Part shown: one piece after another, positions 18,631 through 27,561 of the stretch
Layout: every line of letters begins with the position of its first letter
Position numbering within the stretch: the first letter of the stretch is position 1
NCBI GenBank assembly: GCA_965243755.1
Contig: CBDEVW010000002.1
Location: 310,001-374,000, forward strand
Direction of reading: 5' to 3'
Origin: JANSWY01 sp965243755
Lineage (GTDB): Bacteria; Bacteroidota; Bacteroidia; Cytophagales; Cyclobacteriaceae
DNA: 64,000 nt
Notes under the pieces: model-generated
Databases searched by the model: none
Seen by the model: the letters and a program-made list of their open reading frames with translations, nothing else
What the model was told of the DNA's origin: nothing
Program-made: the position numbers and the translations under genes

Positions 18631-18921
18631 GTGACTAAAGCAGATGTAATAAACGAAATTGCAGAGAAAACCGGAATTGACAAAGCGGATGTACAGGTAA
18701 CAGTGGAGGCATTTTTCTCTGTTGTCAAAAATTCAATGGCTGAGGGAGAGAATATTTACGTCAGAGGCTTTGGTAGTTTTGTCAATAAGAAAAGAGCAAA
18801 GAAGATCGCCAGGAACATATCCAAAAATACAGCGATCGTTATTGATGAGCACTTCATTCCCAGCTTTAAACCATCCAAGGTTTTTACTGAAAAAATCAAG
18901 AGTAGTACTAAGATCAAATAG
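18631..18921 (+). CDS. HU/IHF family DNA-binding protein
   Basis: A 96-residue histone-like protein that bends and compacts DNA. It starts MTKADVINEIAEKTGI, has the turn before the arm in RGFGSFVNKKR, and the arm continues with the sequence IARNISKNT in place of the usual RNP tip, ending in SFKPSKVF. The GTG start at 18631 is imposed because the only nearby ATG (18626) runs into a stop. A three-base gap to the TPR gene suggests cotranscription. Confidence 0.94.
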   Translation: MTKADVINEIAEKTGIDKADVQVTVEAFFSVVKNSMAEGENIYVRGFGSFVNKKRAKKIARNISKNTAIVIDEHFIPSFKPSKVFTEKIKSSTKIK

Positions 18922-18924
18922 TAC

Positions 18925-19734
18925 ATGTCGAGACTACAACTACTGCTACTCCTGATTGGGGTAATCCTAATCGTTGGGCTATACCAGCTCCCCAGAGTAG
19001 TTGTTGAAAATGAGTCGCTTGAGCAGGCTGAGGCGTTAGGTGAGCCTCAGGATTTACCAGAAAATCATGCACTGGAAATGCCAGCAGATGTTCAGGCCAA
19101 AATTGATCAACTGAGGCGTCAACTGGAGCTTGCGGAAAATCAAAAAAATAGTATTATCTTTGCGGACTCTTTAGGAAGATTGTTTCTAAAGTACAACGAA
19201 GTAGATAGTGCTGCGAAATACGCGCAAACGATATTTGAAATAGATTCAACAGAAACCGCCAGGACAATGGCTGGTCTATTGATGTATGGGATTTTTGAGG
19301 TTTCAAATTCAGGTGGCCGCTCCATGGAATTTGGTGCATTAACCAGAAAATACCTTGAGCCAGTGTATGAAGCTACTGGTAATCCATCATTGAAGATCAA
19401 AATTGGGATGACTTATGTGGGAACTAACAATCCAATGAAAGGTATCCTGATGATCCGTGAAGTTTTGGAAGATGATCCAAACAATACGGAAGCATTGTTT
19501 AACCTGGGGTTCTTGGCCATTCAGTCGGGTCAGCTTGAAAAAGCTGTGGAACGTTTCGAGAAAGTTCTTTCATTGGAACCCGAAAATATGAATGCTTCTC
19601 TTTATCTGGGAATTACATGGATGGAGCTGGGAGAGGTAGATAAAGCCAAAATACAGTTTGAATATATTGTAAATAAGAGTAATTCCGTGGTGTTAGAACA
19701 AATAGCACGCGGTTACTTGGAAGAAATAAAATAG
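18925..19734 (+). CDS. membrane-anchored TPR protein
   Basis: A 269-residue protein with one N-terminal membrane anchor (about residues 4-22, LLLLLIGVILIVGLY), a charged linker and helical tetratricopeptide repeats. The clearest are ALFNLGFLAIQSGQLEKAVE and ASLYLGITWMELGEVDKAK near residues 190-250. TPR domains mediate protein binding; the partner is unknown. The gene lies between HU and the small basic protein plus RNase E/G, a neighbourhood seen in Cytophagales. Confidence 0.85.
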   Translation: MSRLQLLLLLIGVILIVGLYQLPRVVVENESLEQAEALGEPQDLPENHALEMPADVQAKIDQLRRQLELAENQKNSIIFADSLGRLFLKYNEVDSAAKYAQTIFEIDSTETARTMAGLLMYGIFEVSNSGGRSMEFGALTRKYLEPVYEATGNPSLKIKIGMTYVGTNNPMKGILMIREVLEDDPNNTEALFNLGFLAIQSGQLEKAVERFEKVLSLEPENMNASLYLGITWMELGEVDKAKIQFEYIVNKSNSVVLEQIARGYLEEIK

Positions 19735-19764
19735 AATTTTTAAAAACATTTAAAAGAAAAGATT

Positions 19765-19854
19765 ATGCCTTGCGGTAAGAAAAGAAAAAGACATAAGATC
19801 TCTACTCACAAAAGAAAGAAAAGACTAAGAAAAAACAGACACAAGAAGAAGTAG
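19765..19854 (+). CDS. 29-residue basic protein of the AURKAIP1/COX24 (mS38-like) type
   Basis: ATG 19765 to TAG 19852-19854 encodes a peptide in which 19 of 29 residues are Lys, Arg or His: MPCGKKRKRHKI then STHKRKKRLRKNRHKKK. This pattern fits the short bacterial proteins with the AURKAIP1/COX24 domain, related to mitochondrial ribosomal mS38 and mycobacterial bS22, so ribosomal association is likely by family knowledge. It follows the TPR gene by 30 bases and precedes RNase E/G by 46. An A-rich leader and no Shine-Dalgarno are typical of this phylum. Confidence 0.75.
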   Translation: MPCGKKRKRHKISTHKRKKRLRKNRHKKK

Positions 19855-19900
19855 TCTTTCGCTAAGACATCATTTTGATAAAAATTAAACTGAAAAGATC

Positions 19901-21451
19901 TTGAGCGTTGAATTAGTCATTAATTCAACTCAAAATGGATGTCGAATTGCCCTTTTAAAGAATAAGCAAATTGTGGAGTACCATCAGGAAGAAGATGGTG
20001 CCCAATTTAATGTTGGTGATGTTTACCTCGGGAATGTCAGAAAGGTTGTTCCTGGACTGAATGCCGCATTCATAGACATTGGATATGAGAAGGATGCGTT
20101 TTTGCATTATTTGGATCTGGGTCCTCAGGTACAATCTCTTAATAAATTCACCAAGTTTGCTTTAACAAGAAAAAATACCAGTGCGAAATTGGGTAAATTC
20201 CGAATGGAGCCCGATATAGATAAATTTGGTAAAATCAATCAGGTTCTTACCAAAAACCAAAAAATACTGGTACAGGTTGTAAAAGAACCGATTTCTACAA
20301 AAGGCCCACGACTATCCTGCGAGTTGTCACTAGCCGGAAGATTTCTGGTACTAGTACCTTTCTCGAATGTGGTAAGTGTATCTAAGAAGATCACTGACAG
20401 TAATGAAAGAAAGCGTTTGCTTCGATTGGTGAGCTCTATTAAACCTGAGGGTTTTGGAGTTATCATTCGAACGGTTGCCAATAGCAAAGAGGTGAAGGAA
20501 CTTGATAAAGACCTTCGAAACCTTGTTGAGATTTGGGAAAAAGGAATAAGAACCCTTAAAACAGCAAAACCCAGGGACAAAGTCATTGGCGAAATGAATC
20601 GCGCCAACTCAATCCTTAGAGACGTACTAAGTGAATCTTTTGATTCAATTACAGTAGACGATAAAACGCTACATTCTGAAATTAGCCAGTACGTTCAAAA
20701 AATAGCTCCTGAGAAAGAGAAGCTGGTCAAACTATACAACTCAAAAGTTAAAATATTTGAGCAGTACAATGTTGAGAAGCAATTAAAATCACTTTTTGGT
20801 CAATCAGTAAGCATAGCTGGAGGCGGTTACCTCATTATTGAGCACACAGAGGCACTTCACGTAATTGATGTAAACAGTGGGAACAAGTCCAATGCTGAAG
20901 ATAATCAGGAAGCTACCGCGCTGAAAGTCAATCTTGAAGCAGCAAAGGAAATTGCCAGACAGCTGAGGTTGCGAGATATGGGGGGAATAATAGTCATTGA
21001 CTTCATTGATATGCGAAAATCTGAAAATAAACGTCAGGTTTTCCAAAAGATGAAGGAGGAGATGAAAGATGACCGTTCCAAATTTACGATCCTTCCATTG
21101 TCCAAGTTTGGTTTAATGCAAATTACGCGTCAGCGTGTAAGGCCTGAACTTAATATCAAAACGAAGGAAGTTTGCCCCACCTGCGATGGAACCGGTAAAA
21201 TTTCAGCTTCAATTTTAGTGGGTGATCAGATAGAGTCTTACATCGATCATTTACTTACCAAACAAAATGAAAAGAAGCTGACGTTGGCAGTGCATCCATT
21301 CTTGTATGCTTACTTCACCAAAGGAATTTATTCCAAACGAGTGCAGTGGTTCTTTAAGTATTTCAGATGGGTTAATATCATTGAAGATTCCTCTCTGGCA
21401 ATTACTGAATACCATTTTCATAACTCCACGGGAGATTTCATAGAACTTTAA
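19901..21451 (+). CDS. rng: ribonuclease E/G family protein
   Basis: A 516-residue endoribonuclease acting in mRNA decay and rRNA maturation. The N-terminal S1 domain includes GDVYLGNVRKVVPGLNAAFIDIGYEKDAFL split over residues 38-68. The catalytic DNase I-like region has the metal-binding Asp323 in VIDVNSGNKS and Asp367 in IVIDFIDM, and the zinc-link Cys425 and Cys428 in CPTC. There is no long C-terminal scaffold, so it is RNase G-like. The start is TTG at 19901, fixed by the family start MSVELVINS. Confidence 0.95.
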   Translation: MSVELVINSTQNGCRIALLKNKQIVEYHQEEDGAQFNVGDVYLGNVRKVVPGLNAAFIDIGYEKDAFLHYLDLGPQVQSLNKFTKFALTRKNTSAKLGKFRMEPDIDKFGKINQVLTKNQKILVQVVKEPISTKGPRLSCELSLAGRFLVLVPFSNVVSVSKKITDSNERKRLLRLVSSIKPEGFGVIIRTVANSKEVKELDKDLRNLVEIWEKGIRTLKTAKPRDKVIGEMNRANSILRDVLSESFDSITVDDKTLHSEISQYVQKIAPEKEKLVKLYNSKVKIFEQYNVEKQLKSLFGQSVSIAGGGYLIIEHTEALHVIDVNSGNKSNAEDNQEATALKVNLEAAKEIARQLRLRDMGGIIVIDFIDMRKSENKRQVFQKMKEEMKDDRSKFTILPLSKFGLMQITRQRVRPELNIKTKEVCPTCDGTGKISASILVGDQIESYIDHLLTKQNEKKLTLAVHPFLYAYFTKGIYSKRVQWFFKYFRWVNIIEDSSLAITEYHFHNSTGDFIEL

Positions 21452-21452
21452 T

Positions 21453-21486
21453 AAAAAAGGCCGTCAGTAACGACGGCCTTTTTTTG
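21453..21486. terminator. bidirectional rho-independent terminator
   Basis: AAAAAAGGCCGTC, loop AGTAAC, GACGGCCTTTTTTT: a GC-rich perfect stem with A and T tracts on both sides. It ends rng and the convergent PorT-like gene (stop at 21503). Confidence 0.93.
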
Positions 21487-21502
21487 TCTTTGGGTCACTA
21501 TC

Positions 21503-22150
21503 CTAGAACTTAATACCCAGGTCTATGGTAAAGGCAGTATTTCGAATTGCCAGTTCTTCATCCAGAGGTATAGTGGTCTTGATTGAATTTGCCAACCCCC
21601 TGTTATAAGTGAAACCCCCGAACAATATCGTACTAACCCCAACTTTGTATTCGAGTCCGGCTCCAAGTATTGCTGAGGAATCAAACATTTGGAACTCCTC
21701 TATTAACTCAAATTCCTCCCTGGCCGGTTCATCAAATATTTTCACTTCTCCGGTGATACCTACCTGAAAATAAACGGCCATATCTGGCTGTATTTCGTTG
21801 GTAAAGAGTTTTAGAGAAAGAGGAACCTGTAGATACTGGAGGTTATAATCTTCGATGCTATTTGTATAGCTGCCTCCGTTTTCTCCAATGATCTTAATGG
21901 CAACAGATTTTGGCAGATAGTTTATTCCTGAACTAAAGTAATAGGTGTCTGTGAGGGCATAATCAACCACTAAACCCATCGAGAACCTGGTGTCTACACC
22001 ATTTCCCTCAATGTCGAGTGTATCTGAAAATTGATCAACTCTGCTATTGACGAAAGTAGGTGAAAATTTCAATCCCAGCTTAACCTGACAAATTGATGTA
22101 ATGGACATTAATATACCAAAGAGTAAAAAAATCAGTTTTTTCATTGTCAT
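21503..22150 (-). CDS. PorT-type outer-membrane beta-barrel protein
   Basis: A 215-residue exported protein with a signal peptide ending near ITSICQ (residue 21) and an eight-strand-barrel-like body: VKLGLKFSPTFVNSRVD, FSMGLVVDYAL, YYFSSGINYLP, LQYLQVPLSLKLF, AVYFQVGITGEV and a terminal ending TIDLGIKF with C-terminal Phe. This layout fits the PorT/OmpA-like barrel family of Bacteroidota, which is broader than PorT itself. The role is unknown. MTMKK and MKK starts are both possible. Confidence 0.82.
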   Translation of the reverse strand: MTMKKLIFLLFGILMSITSICQVKLGLKFSPTFVNSRVDQFSDTLDIEGNGVDTRFSMGLVVDYALTDTYYFSSGINYLPKSVAIKIIGENGGSYTNSIEDYNLQYLQVPLSLKLFTNEIQPDMAVYFQVGITGEVKIFDEPAREEFELIEEFQMFDSSAILGAGLEYKVGVSTILFGGFTYNRGLANSIKTTIPLDEELAIRNTAFTIDLGIKF

Positions 22151-22185
22151 ATCAAACTAGTGTGAGCCTTTTCGAAGGTATTTTC

Positions 22186-22193
22186 TAATTTTG
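22186..22193 (+). promoter_or_regulatory. candidate -7 element of gldB
   Basis: TAATTTTG fits TAnnTTTG and lies 58 bases before the ATG. The -33 TTG is not clear. Confidence 0.4.
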
Positions 22194-22251
22194 ACCAAAA
22201 ATAGCCTTTAATACAAAATTTTCGTATTAAACGACTTAAAGTGTTTTTAGT

Positions 22252-23250
22252 ATGAATAAATACATTGCAGTAATTTCAATTGCCGCCACAATATTTCTTA
22301 TCTCATCCTGCCGTGAAACTGAAACCTGCCCTGCTCCACCAGAAGAAGTACCCAGCATTGAGTGGATTAAATTTGATCATCTGGTAAAACAAACCTCAAG
22401 CCCGGAGGAGGTGAAGGAGCTGTTAATTGAACACCCTTCTTATAGCCGAATGTTTTTGCAAAGTCAGAATTTTCCTAACCTTGATGTATTGGCAAAGCAG
22501 GTTTATAAGTTAGCCAATAACCCTGCTTTTGACACCCTTAGAATGGAAACCAATGCTGCCTTTGGCGATCAGGAAGACATTAAGAAGGAATTTGAAATCG
22601 CTTTCGCAAGACTAAAAGGCTATTACCCCAACACTAAGATTCCAAAAGTCTACACAACATTGACAGGGTTTGGTAAGGAAATGTACTTGTCTGATACATT
22701 GATCATCATTAGTCTCGATTATTACGCAGGAAATGAAGCAACCTTTCGGCCAATGGGTATACCTGAATATATCTTGAGGCGATATGAGAAAGATTATTTG
22801 ATCAACCTGGTGATGACTTATCTATCTGAGCAATACAACAAGGTGGATCATAAGGATAACTCACTGCTAGCGGAAATGATCAACTATGGAAAAACGTACT
22901 ATTTCAACAAGCAGGTCTTACCATGTAAAAGTGATACCATCATTACAGGATTTACTAACAAGGAACTTCAAAAGGTACTTTATAATCAGGAAGTAGTTTG
23001 GGCTCACTTTATCGATAAGCAACTACTTTATGAGACAAATCATTTTGTCATCAATAAATACATCCAGGAGCGGCCAAATGTATATGAAATTGGAGATGAA
23101 TGCCCTGGAAGAATTGGTCGATGGGTGGGATTGGAAATAGTGAAATCCTATATGAAAAACCATCCAGAACTTACACTCAATGACCTGATGATGGAAACCA
23201 ATGCCCGGAAAATATTTACAGAATCGAAGTATAAACCAAAAAACTTATAG
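22252..23250 (+). CDS. gldB: gliding motility lipoprotein GldB
   Basis: A 332-residue lipoprotein with lipobox LISSC (Cys20). The family features seen are KGYYPNTKIPKVYTTLTGF, DTLIIISLDYYAG, LLAEMINYGKTYYF, the DECPGRIGRWVGLEIVKSYM segment and the terminal FTESKYKPK. GldB is required for gliding in Flavobacterium; it has a DUF2268-like metallopeptidase-related fold without obvious HExxH here. gldC, its usual partner, is absent next to it; instead a glycosyltransferase converges with a six-base overlap. Confidence 0.93.
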   Translation: MNKYIAVISIAATIFLISSCRETETCPAPPEEVPSIEWIKFDHLVKQTSSPEEVKELLIEHPSYSRMFLQSQNFPNLDVLAKQVYKLANNPAFDTLRMETNAAFGDQEDIKKEFEIAFARLKGYYPNTKIPKVYTTLTGFGKEMYLSDTLIIISLDYYAGNEATFRPMGIPEYILRRYEKDYLINLVMTYLSEQYNKVDHKDNSLLAEMINYGKTYYFNKQVLPCKSDTIITGFTNKELQKVLYNQEVVWAHFIDKQLLYETNHFVINKYIQERPNVYEIGDECPGRIGRWVGLEIVKSYMKNHPELTLNDLMMETNARKIFTESKYKPKNL

Positions 23251-24423
23251 GTGTTCGGGTAATTTGAACTGGTCCTCAACCAGTTTATTTGTAATGATCT
23301 GATCAAGTGTTGTAACAAAAGTGTTTTTTTCAAAATACTTTTCGGCCACCTCACGAGCATTTTTCTGTGCATTGATCAGTAAAGCCTCCGAATCAAGGAA
23401 AGGCTTAATTTTATCAATAAACTCCCCTGGCTTCTCGGGAGTGTAATAGAAACCACACTTACTCTGTTCTATTAAATCTTTAGTCCAGCCGGAAAGGTTT
23501 GAAACTATGAGCTTACCGCTCGCCAGTCCATCAAAAAGTTTGTTTGGTGAACCGGAATGAAGCACCGGGATATTTTGAAAACAAACGAAGAAAGCATCGT
23601 GTTCGTCAATTATTCTCTTCAGTTCGGTCTGATTACAAAAGGGTAACACTGAAATATTGCTGTAATCTTTCGCCAAAGTTTCTATTAGGGGTTTTCTGGC
23701 TCCATCTCCAACGATTGTAAAATGAACTGGTAATTGGTTTAGCTTGCATGCTTTGGCAACATCAATCAAATATTCAAGATGGTTGGCTAGCCCGATAGTA
23801 CCTGCATATAATATTTTCAAATTCCGTGATGATGACACAGTAGGGGCAAAGTTTTCATTATCACAAAAATTGGGAACGGTATAAATTTGTTTATGTGGCA
23901 CTATCTGAGCAATGTAGGATTTGATTTCCGGAGATAGCGCTACAATTTTAGCGGCATTCTTATATACCTTTCTTTCGAGCCAGTAAGCGAGGTACTTTAA
24001 TAGGGGGTTTTTTAGAATCCTCATTTTCACTGGCACCTCAGGCCATAAATCACCAACTTCAAAAATGTATGGGATCTTCCTGAAATGTTTTACCCAGAGC
24101 GCAATTACACCTGTACTAAGTGGGGTAGTCATAACGTAGGCCAGATTTATGTCATAGGTTTTAGCTGAAACGCTAATTGCCTTAACCAAAAATGTGATGA
24201 AGGCCCGGATTCTCTTGAAGAATGAAAAGGAGTTGTCGTAGGGTGCTGAGAGGTAGTGAACAGTAATTCCTTCAATATTTTTTGTTTCATCTGCTCCATT
24301 GTGTGCCGTTACCATAGTAACAGTATGCCCTTTGGCAATCAATCCCTTAGCCAGATGGTACGATCGTACACAGCCCCCTTCCTCCGGAGTTCGAAAATAT
24401 TGATGTATGTATAAAATGTTCAC
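23245..24423 (-). CDS. GT4 family glycosyltransferase (WbuB-like)
   Basis: A 392-residue two-Rossmann-fold GT-B enzyme. The N-terminal start NILYIHQYFRTPEEGG with YHLAKGL and the central FEVGDLWPEVPV are typical of WbuB-type enzymes that transfer N-acetylated amino sugars in surface-polysaccharide synthesis. The donor-binding segment is SGSPNKLFDGLASGKLIVSN near residue 290, where the usual Glu is replaced by the Phe-Asp variant. No other polysaccharide genes are adjacent, so its pathway is not defined. Confidence 0.9.
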   Translation of the reverse strand: MNILYIHQYFRTPEEGGCVRSYHLAKGLIAKGHTVTMVTAHNGADETKNIEGITVHYLSAPYDNSFSFFKRIRAFITFLVKAISVSAKTYDINLAYVMTTPLSTGVIALWVKHFRKIPYIFEVGDLWPEVPVKMRILKNPLLKYLAYWLERKVYKNAAKIVALSPEIKSYIAQIVPHKQIYTVPNFCDNENFAPTVSSSRNLKILYAGTIGLANHLEYLIDVAKACKLNQLPVHFTIVGDGARKPLIETLAKDYSNISVLPFCNQTELKRIIDEHDAFFVCFQNIPVLHSGSPNKLFDGLASGKLIVSNLSGWTKDLIEQSKCGFYYTPEKPGEFIDKIKPFLDSEALLINAQKNAREVAEKYFEKNTFVTTLDQIITNKLVEDQFKLPEHL

Positions 24424-24763
24424 TCAGTCCAGCAAAGTTTTTGACAAAGCTAATGTTAAATTGGTTGCGAGAAATGAAAATCAACCTCAACATGAATGTT
24501 ATGGGATTGGTGCGGACTACTACACAATAAGAGTAAATAAATCGAGTCCACCGGTACAACTGCTATGGCGCACCACCTTCTCAAAAACGAGCATCAGGAG
24601 ATTTTATTCAAGCCTTAGCTAAGTTTTGAAGTAGATTATTAATAACATCTACAGTTCAAAAATTGTCGTTTACTCAGAAATTTGGTTGTTTACTCATTGA
24701 TTTTCAGTTGCTCCTCTGGTTTGTGCACCTTAGTGTTGTAATTAATCAACAAACGACACTAGC
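24424..24763. other. intergenic region upstream of the first small paralog
   Basis: About 340 bases between divergently arranged genes. Two overlapping short frames (24407-24622 plus, 24347-24559 minus) have no start context or family features, so I see no gene. The right third holds the direct repeats and promoter described separately. Confidence 0.5.
24668..24738 (+). promoter_or_regulatory. phased direct repeats and promoter of the first small paralog
   Basis: GTTTACTCA occurs at 24668-24676 and again at 24688-24696, a start-to-start period of 20 bases. Eleven bases after the second copy comes TTG (24708-24710), then 20 bases, then TAGTGTTG (24731-24738), a near match to TAnnTTTG. Nine-base direct repeats with an 11-13 base gap just upstream of -33 are the usual site layout for LytTR-type activators; that assignment is an inference. 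Confidence 0.55.
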
Positions 24764-24994
24764 ATGAAAGATTTTAATAAAACCGTAGGATACATTTGGT
24801 ACAACCCAGATTTCGAATTATATCAAAAAGGAAAGAAAGAAGAGTACGAAACCTTCTATGCCTCAAGCACTAAAAGAGATCAGTTTTCATTGATATTGAG
24901 ACTCACTCCAATAAATGACAAACTGGCTTATAAAATGGTAAAAGAGTTGAATGCAAGCCTGCAGGAAACCAATACTATGAAACTTGCTATTTAA
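24764..24994 (+). CDS. small paralog A of an unassigned family (GYIWYNP motif)
   Basis: A 76-residue cytosolic protein. It shares a clear pattern with two proteins encoded 2.5 kb further on: VGYIWYNPDFELYQKG near residue 7, an acidic Tyr-rich region, FSLILRL near residue 43, and LAYKMVKELN near residue 58. I do not recognise the family. Conserved aromatic and charged positions suggest a small alpha/beta fold. It has its own promoter with phased repeats. It is followed by the S9 peptidase gene 74 bases on. Confidence 0.85.
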   Translation: MKDFNKTVGYIWYNPDFELYQKGKKEEYETFYASSTKRDQFSLILRLTPINDKLAYKMVKELNASLQETNTMKLAI

Positions 24995-25068
24995 AAAAAG
25001 CCCACTCGTATAAATTAATTTTTAAATATTCAGGACATTCATGAATTTCGGGGATTAACTCCGAAATT

Positions 25069-27237
25069 ATGATGAGAAAAATTAAGTTATTTGCCTTTAC
25101 ACTTCTAGTTTTGGCCTCTGTTTTTGGATGCAACACGAAGGAGAAGTCAAACAGTATGAATAAGGCAATACCTAACCCACCAATAGCTGACAAACAGGAT
25201 TCAGCGATAACCTTTCATAACCACACACGAATTGATCCATATTTCTGGATGAGGCTCACTGATGAGCAGAAGCACGCCAGCAAACCTGATCCTCAAACCA
25301 AAAAGGTGTTAAAGTACCTGGAGGAAGAAAATGCGTATACAGCCAGATTTATGAGTGATACTGAGTCGCTACAAACCAGCTTGTATGATGAAATAGTGGG
25401 CAGGATCAGTAAGAATGATGAGTCTGTGCCCTATTTCAAAAACGGATACTGGTATTACTCGAGATATGAAGATGGAAAAGAGTACAAAACTTACTGCAGG
25501 AAAAAAGGCACGCTAGAGGCAACAGAAGAAATAATTTTAGATGTCAATCAACTGGCAGAGGGCTCTTCCTACTATTCTGCGGTTGGGTTAAATGTAAGCC
25601 CAAACAATAAGATTCTGGCATTTGGAGAGGATACATTGAGTAGAAGAATTTACACCATAAGATTTATTGATCTTGAGACAGGAGAGTTTCTTGAAGACCA
25701 GTTGGAAAACACAACCGGCTATGGTGCCTGGGGAAATGACAACCGCAGTTATTTCTTCACAACTAAGAACAAAGTTTCATTACTTTCTGAGAAAGTATGG
25801 AGACATGTTTTAGGTGCTGCGAGTAATGACCTGGTTTATCAGGAAAATGACCCATCAAATTATATTGGTGTATACAAATCCAAATCGGATCAGTTTGTGA
25901 TCATTTATTCAAACAGCACTTTATCCTCCAGTTACTTTATTCTTGATGCAAACAAGCCAGACGGTGACTTTAAGGAATTTACTCCAAGAGAAGAGGTACA
26001 TGAATACTCCATTTATCATTTTGAAGATAAATTTTATGTTCTTACCAATTGGGACGCACTCAATTTCCGACTGATGGAAACGCCTGTTGGCAAAACTGAA
26101 AAAGAAAACTGGAAAGAAGTGATAGCACATCGGGATGATGTATTGATAACTGGTTTGGATGTATTCAGGAAATACCTTGTACTTAGTGAGAGATCAAATG
26201 CGCTCAACCAAATCCGGATCATAGATCAGGAAACTAACGCTGACCATTATATTGAATTTGATGAACCAGCATATATCGCATATACAACTTCCAATGTTGA
26301 TTTTGATACTGAAAAGTTGAGGTTTCAATATTCATCACTCACCACTCCAAACACAACAGTGGATTACAACATGAGAACCAAAGAGAGGGAAATAAAGAAA
26401 GTGGATGAAGTTGTAGGTGGCCATAATCCAGGTGATTACAATACAGAAAGAGTATATGTAACAGCAAGAGATGGTGCCAGCATACCAATGTCGATCGTAT
26501 ATAAAAAGGGGTTCAGGAAAGATGGAAAGGGGCCGTTGCTATTATATGCTTATGGATCATATGGTGCTACGATCGATCCAGGTTTTAAGAGTAGCAGGCT
26601 GAGTTTACTGGATCGGGGTTTCGCTTTTGCGATTGCTCATATTCGTGGTGGTCAGGCGCTGGGCAGACAATGGTATGAGGATGGCAAGATGTTCAAAAAG
26701 AAAAATACATTTCGTGATTTTATTGATTGTGGGAAGTATTTAATTGATAACAAATACACCTCTCCGGATCATTTATATGGCCAGGGAGGTAGTGCCGGCG
26801 GTCTGCTGATGGGTGCAGTAGTTAACATGGCGCCAGAAATATTTAATGGAGTGATTGCCGCCGTTCCGTTTGTTGACGTGGTGAGTACCATGCTAGATGA
26901 AACCATTCCTCTAACAACAAACGAATTTGATGAATGGGGAAATCCTAAGAACAAACTTTCTTATGAGTATATGCTAAGCTATTCGCCTTATGATCAGGTC
27001 AAAGCCCAAGATTATCCGGCGATGCTTGTCACCACCGGATTATTTGACTCACAGGTACAATACTGGGAACCGGCAAAATGGGTAGCTAAGTTACGAGATA
27101 AAAAGACCGACGATAACATTCTTTTGTTGCACACCAACATGGAAGCAGGTCATGGAGGAGCATCGGGCAGGTATCAGCAACACAAGGAAACTGCTTTGGA
27201 ATATGCTTTTCTACTTAAACTTGAAGGAAAATTGTAA
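25069..27237 (+). CDS. S9 family prolyl oligopeptidase (oligopeptidase B type), lipoprotein
   Basis: A 722-residue serine peptidase. A signal peptide with lipobox ASVFGC (Cys near residue 21) suggests it is anchored in the periplasm or on the outer membrane. The N-terminal seven-bladed propeller is followed by the alpha/beta-hydrolase domain with catalytic Ser575 in GQGGSAGG, Asp660 in TGLFDSQV and His695 in EAGHGG. It resembles oligopeptidase B, which cleaves short peptides after basic residues. A shared terminator follows. Confidence 0.94.
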   Translation: MMRKIKLFAFTLLVLASVFGCNTKEKSNSMNKAIPNPPIADKQDSAITFHNHTRIDPYFWMRLTDEQKHASKPDPQTKKVLKYLEEENAYTARFMSDTESLQTSLYDEIVGRISKNDESVPYFKNGYWYYSRYEDGKEYKTYCRKKGTLEATEEIILDVNQLAEGSSYYSAVGLNVSPNNKILAFGEDTLSRRIYTIRFIDLETGEFLEDQLENTTGYGAWGNDNRSYFFTTKNKVSLLSEKVWRHVLGAASNDLVYQENDPSNYIGVYKSKSDQFVIIYSNSTLSSSYFILDANKPDGDFKEFTPREEVHEYSIYHFEDKFYVLTNWDALNFRLMETPVGKTEKENWKEVIAHRDDVLITGLDVFRKYLVLSERSNALNQIRIIDQETNADHYIEFDEPAYIAYTTSNVDFDTEKLRFQYSSLTTPNTTVDYNMRTKEREIKKVDEVVGGHNPGDYNTERVYVTARDGASIPMSIVYKKGFRKDGKGPLLLYAYGSYGATIDPGFKSSRLSLLDRGFAFAIAHIRGGQALGRQWYEDGKMFKKKNTFRDFIDCGKYLIDNKYTSPDHLYGQGGSAGGLLMGAVVNMAPEIFNGVIAAVPFVDVVSTMLDETIPLTTNEFDEWGNPKNKLSYEYMLSYSPYDQVKAQDYPAMLVTTGLFDSQVQYWEPAKWVAKLRDKKTDDNILLLHTNMEAGHGGASGRYQQHKETALEYAFLLKLEGKL

Positions 27238-27251
27238 AATCGAACAAATTT

Positions 27252-27280
27252 GAAAGCTGGTTGTGTGTGAATCAGCTTTC
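27252..27280. terminator. stem-loop between convergent genes
   Basis: GAAAGCTG (27252-27259) pairs with CAGCTTTC (27273-27280) around a 13-base loop, directly abutting the minus-strand stop at 27281. T tracts are weak; it may end either gene. Confidence 0.55.
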
Positions 27281-27517
27281 TTATGCTGTTGCTCTTAATA
27301 TTTGCTCAGTAATATGATGTCTTGCGTTGTTGAGTTCTTTCACTAATTTATAGGCCAGGATATCAGAAGCATTGTTCAACTTCATGATCAGGGAGAATTC
27401 GTCTTTCTTATCACTGTTGTCTGAGAAAAAGTGATAATCTTCAAGACTACCTTTCTGATACATAGTGGTATCGGGGTTATACCAGATATAGCCGGTAATT
27501 TGTGGTTTCGTTTTCAT
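27281..27517 (-). CDS. small paralog B of the GYIWYNP family
   Basis: A 78-residue protein of the same family as paralogs A and C: ITGYIWYNPDTTMYQKG from residue 7, EDYHFFSD, EFSLIMKL and LAYKLVKELNNAR. It lacks signal peptide and membrane segments. It follows paralog C by 78 bases in the same direction, with a 16-base perfect palindrome in the gap, so it may be read through or separately. Confidence 0.85.
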   Translation of the reverse strand: MKTKPQITGYIWYNPDTTMYQKGSLEDYHFFSDNSDKKDEFSLIMKLNNASDILAYKLVKELNNARHHITEQILRATA

Positions 27518-27561
27518 AAGTCCCTTTGCCTAAAAGCCAGCGTTCGCAAAAATAGTTGAAA

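Noticed and set aside
24347..24622. Two overlapping short frames between the glycosyltransferase and paralog A
   Set aside because: No homology features, poor start context, and they overlap each other and the glycosyltransferase gene.
24668..24696. CRISPR-like repeat
   Set aside because: Only two 9-base copies with a short gap; no further copies or cas genes. A binding site is the better reading.
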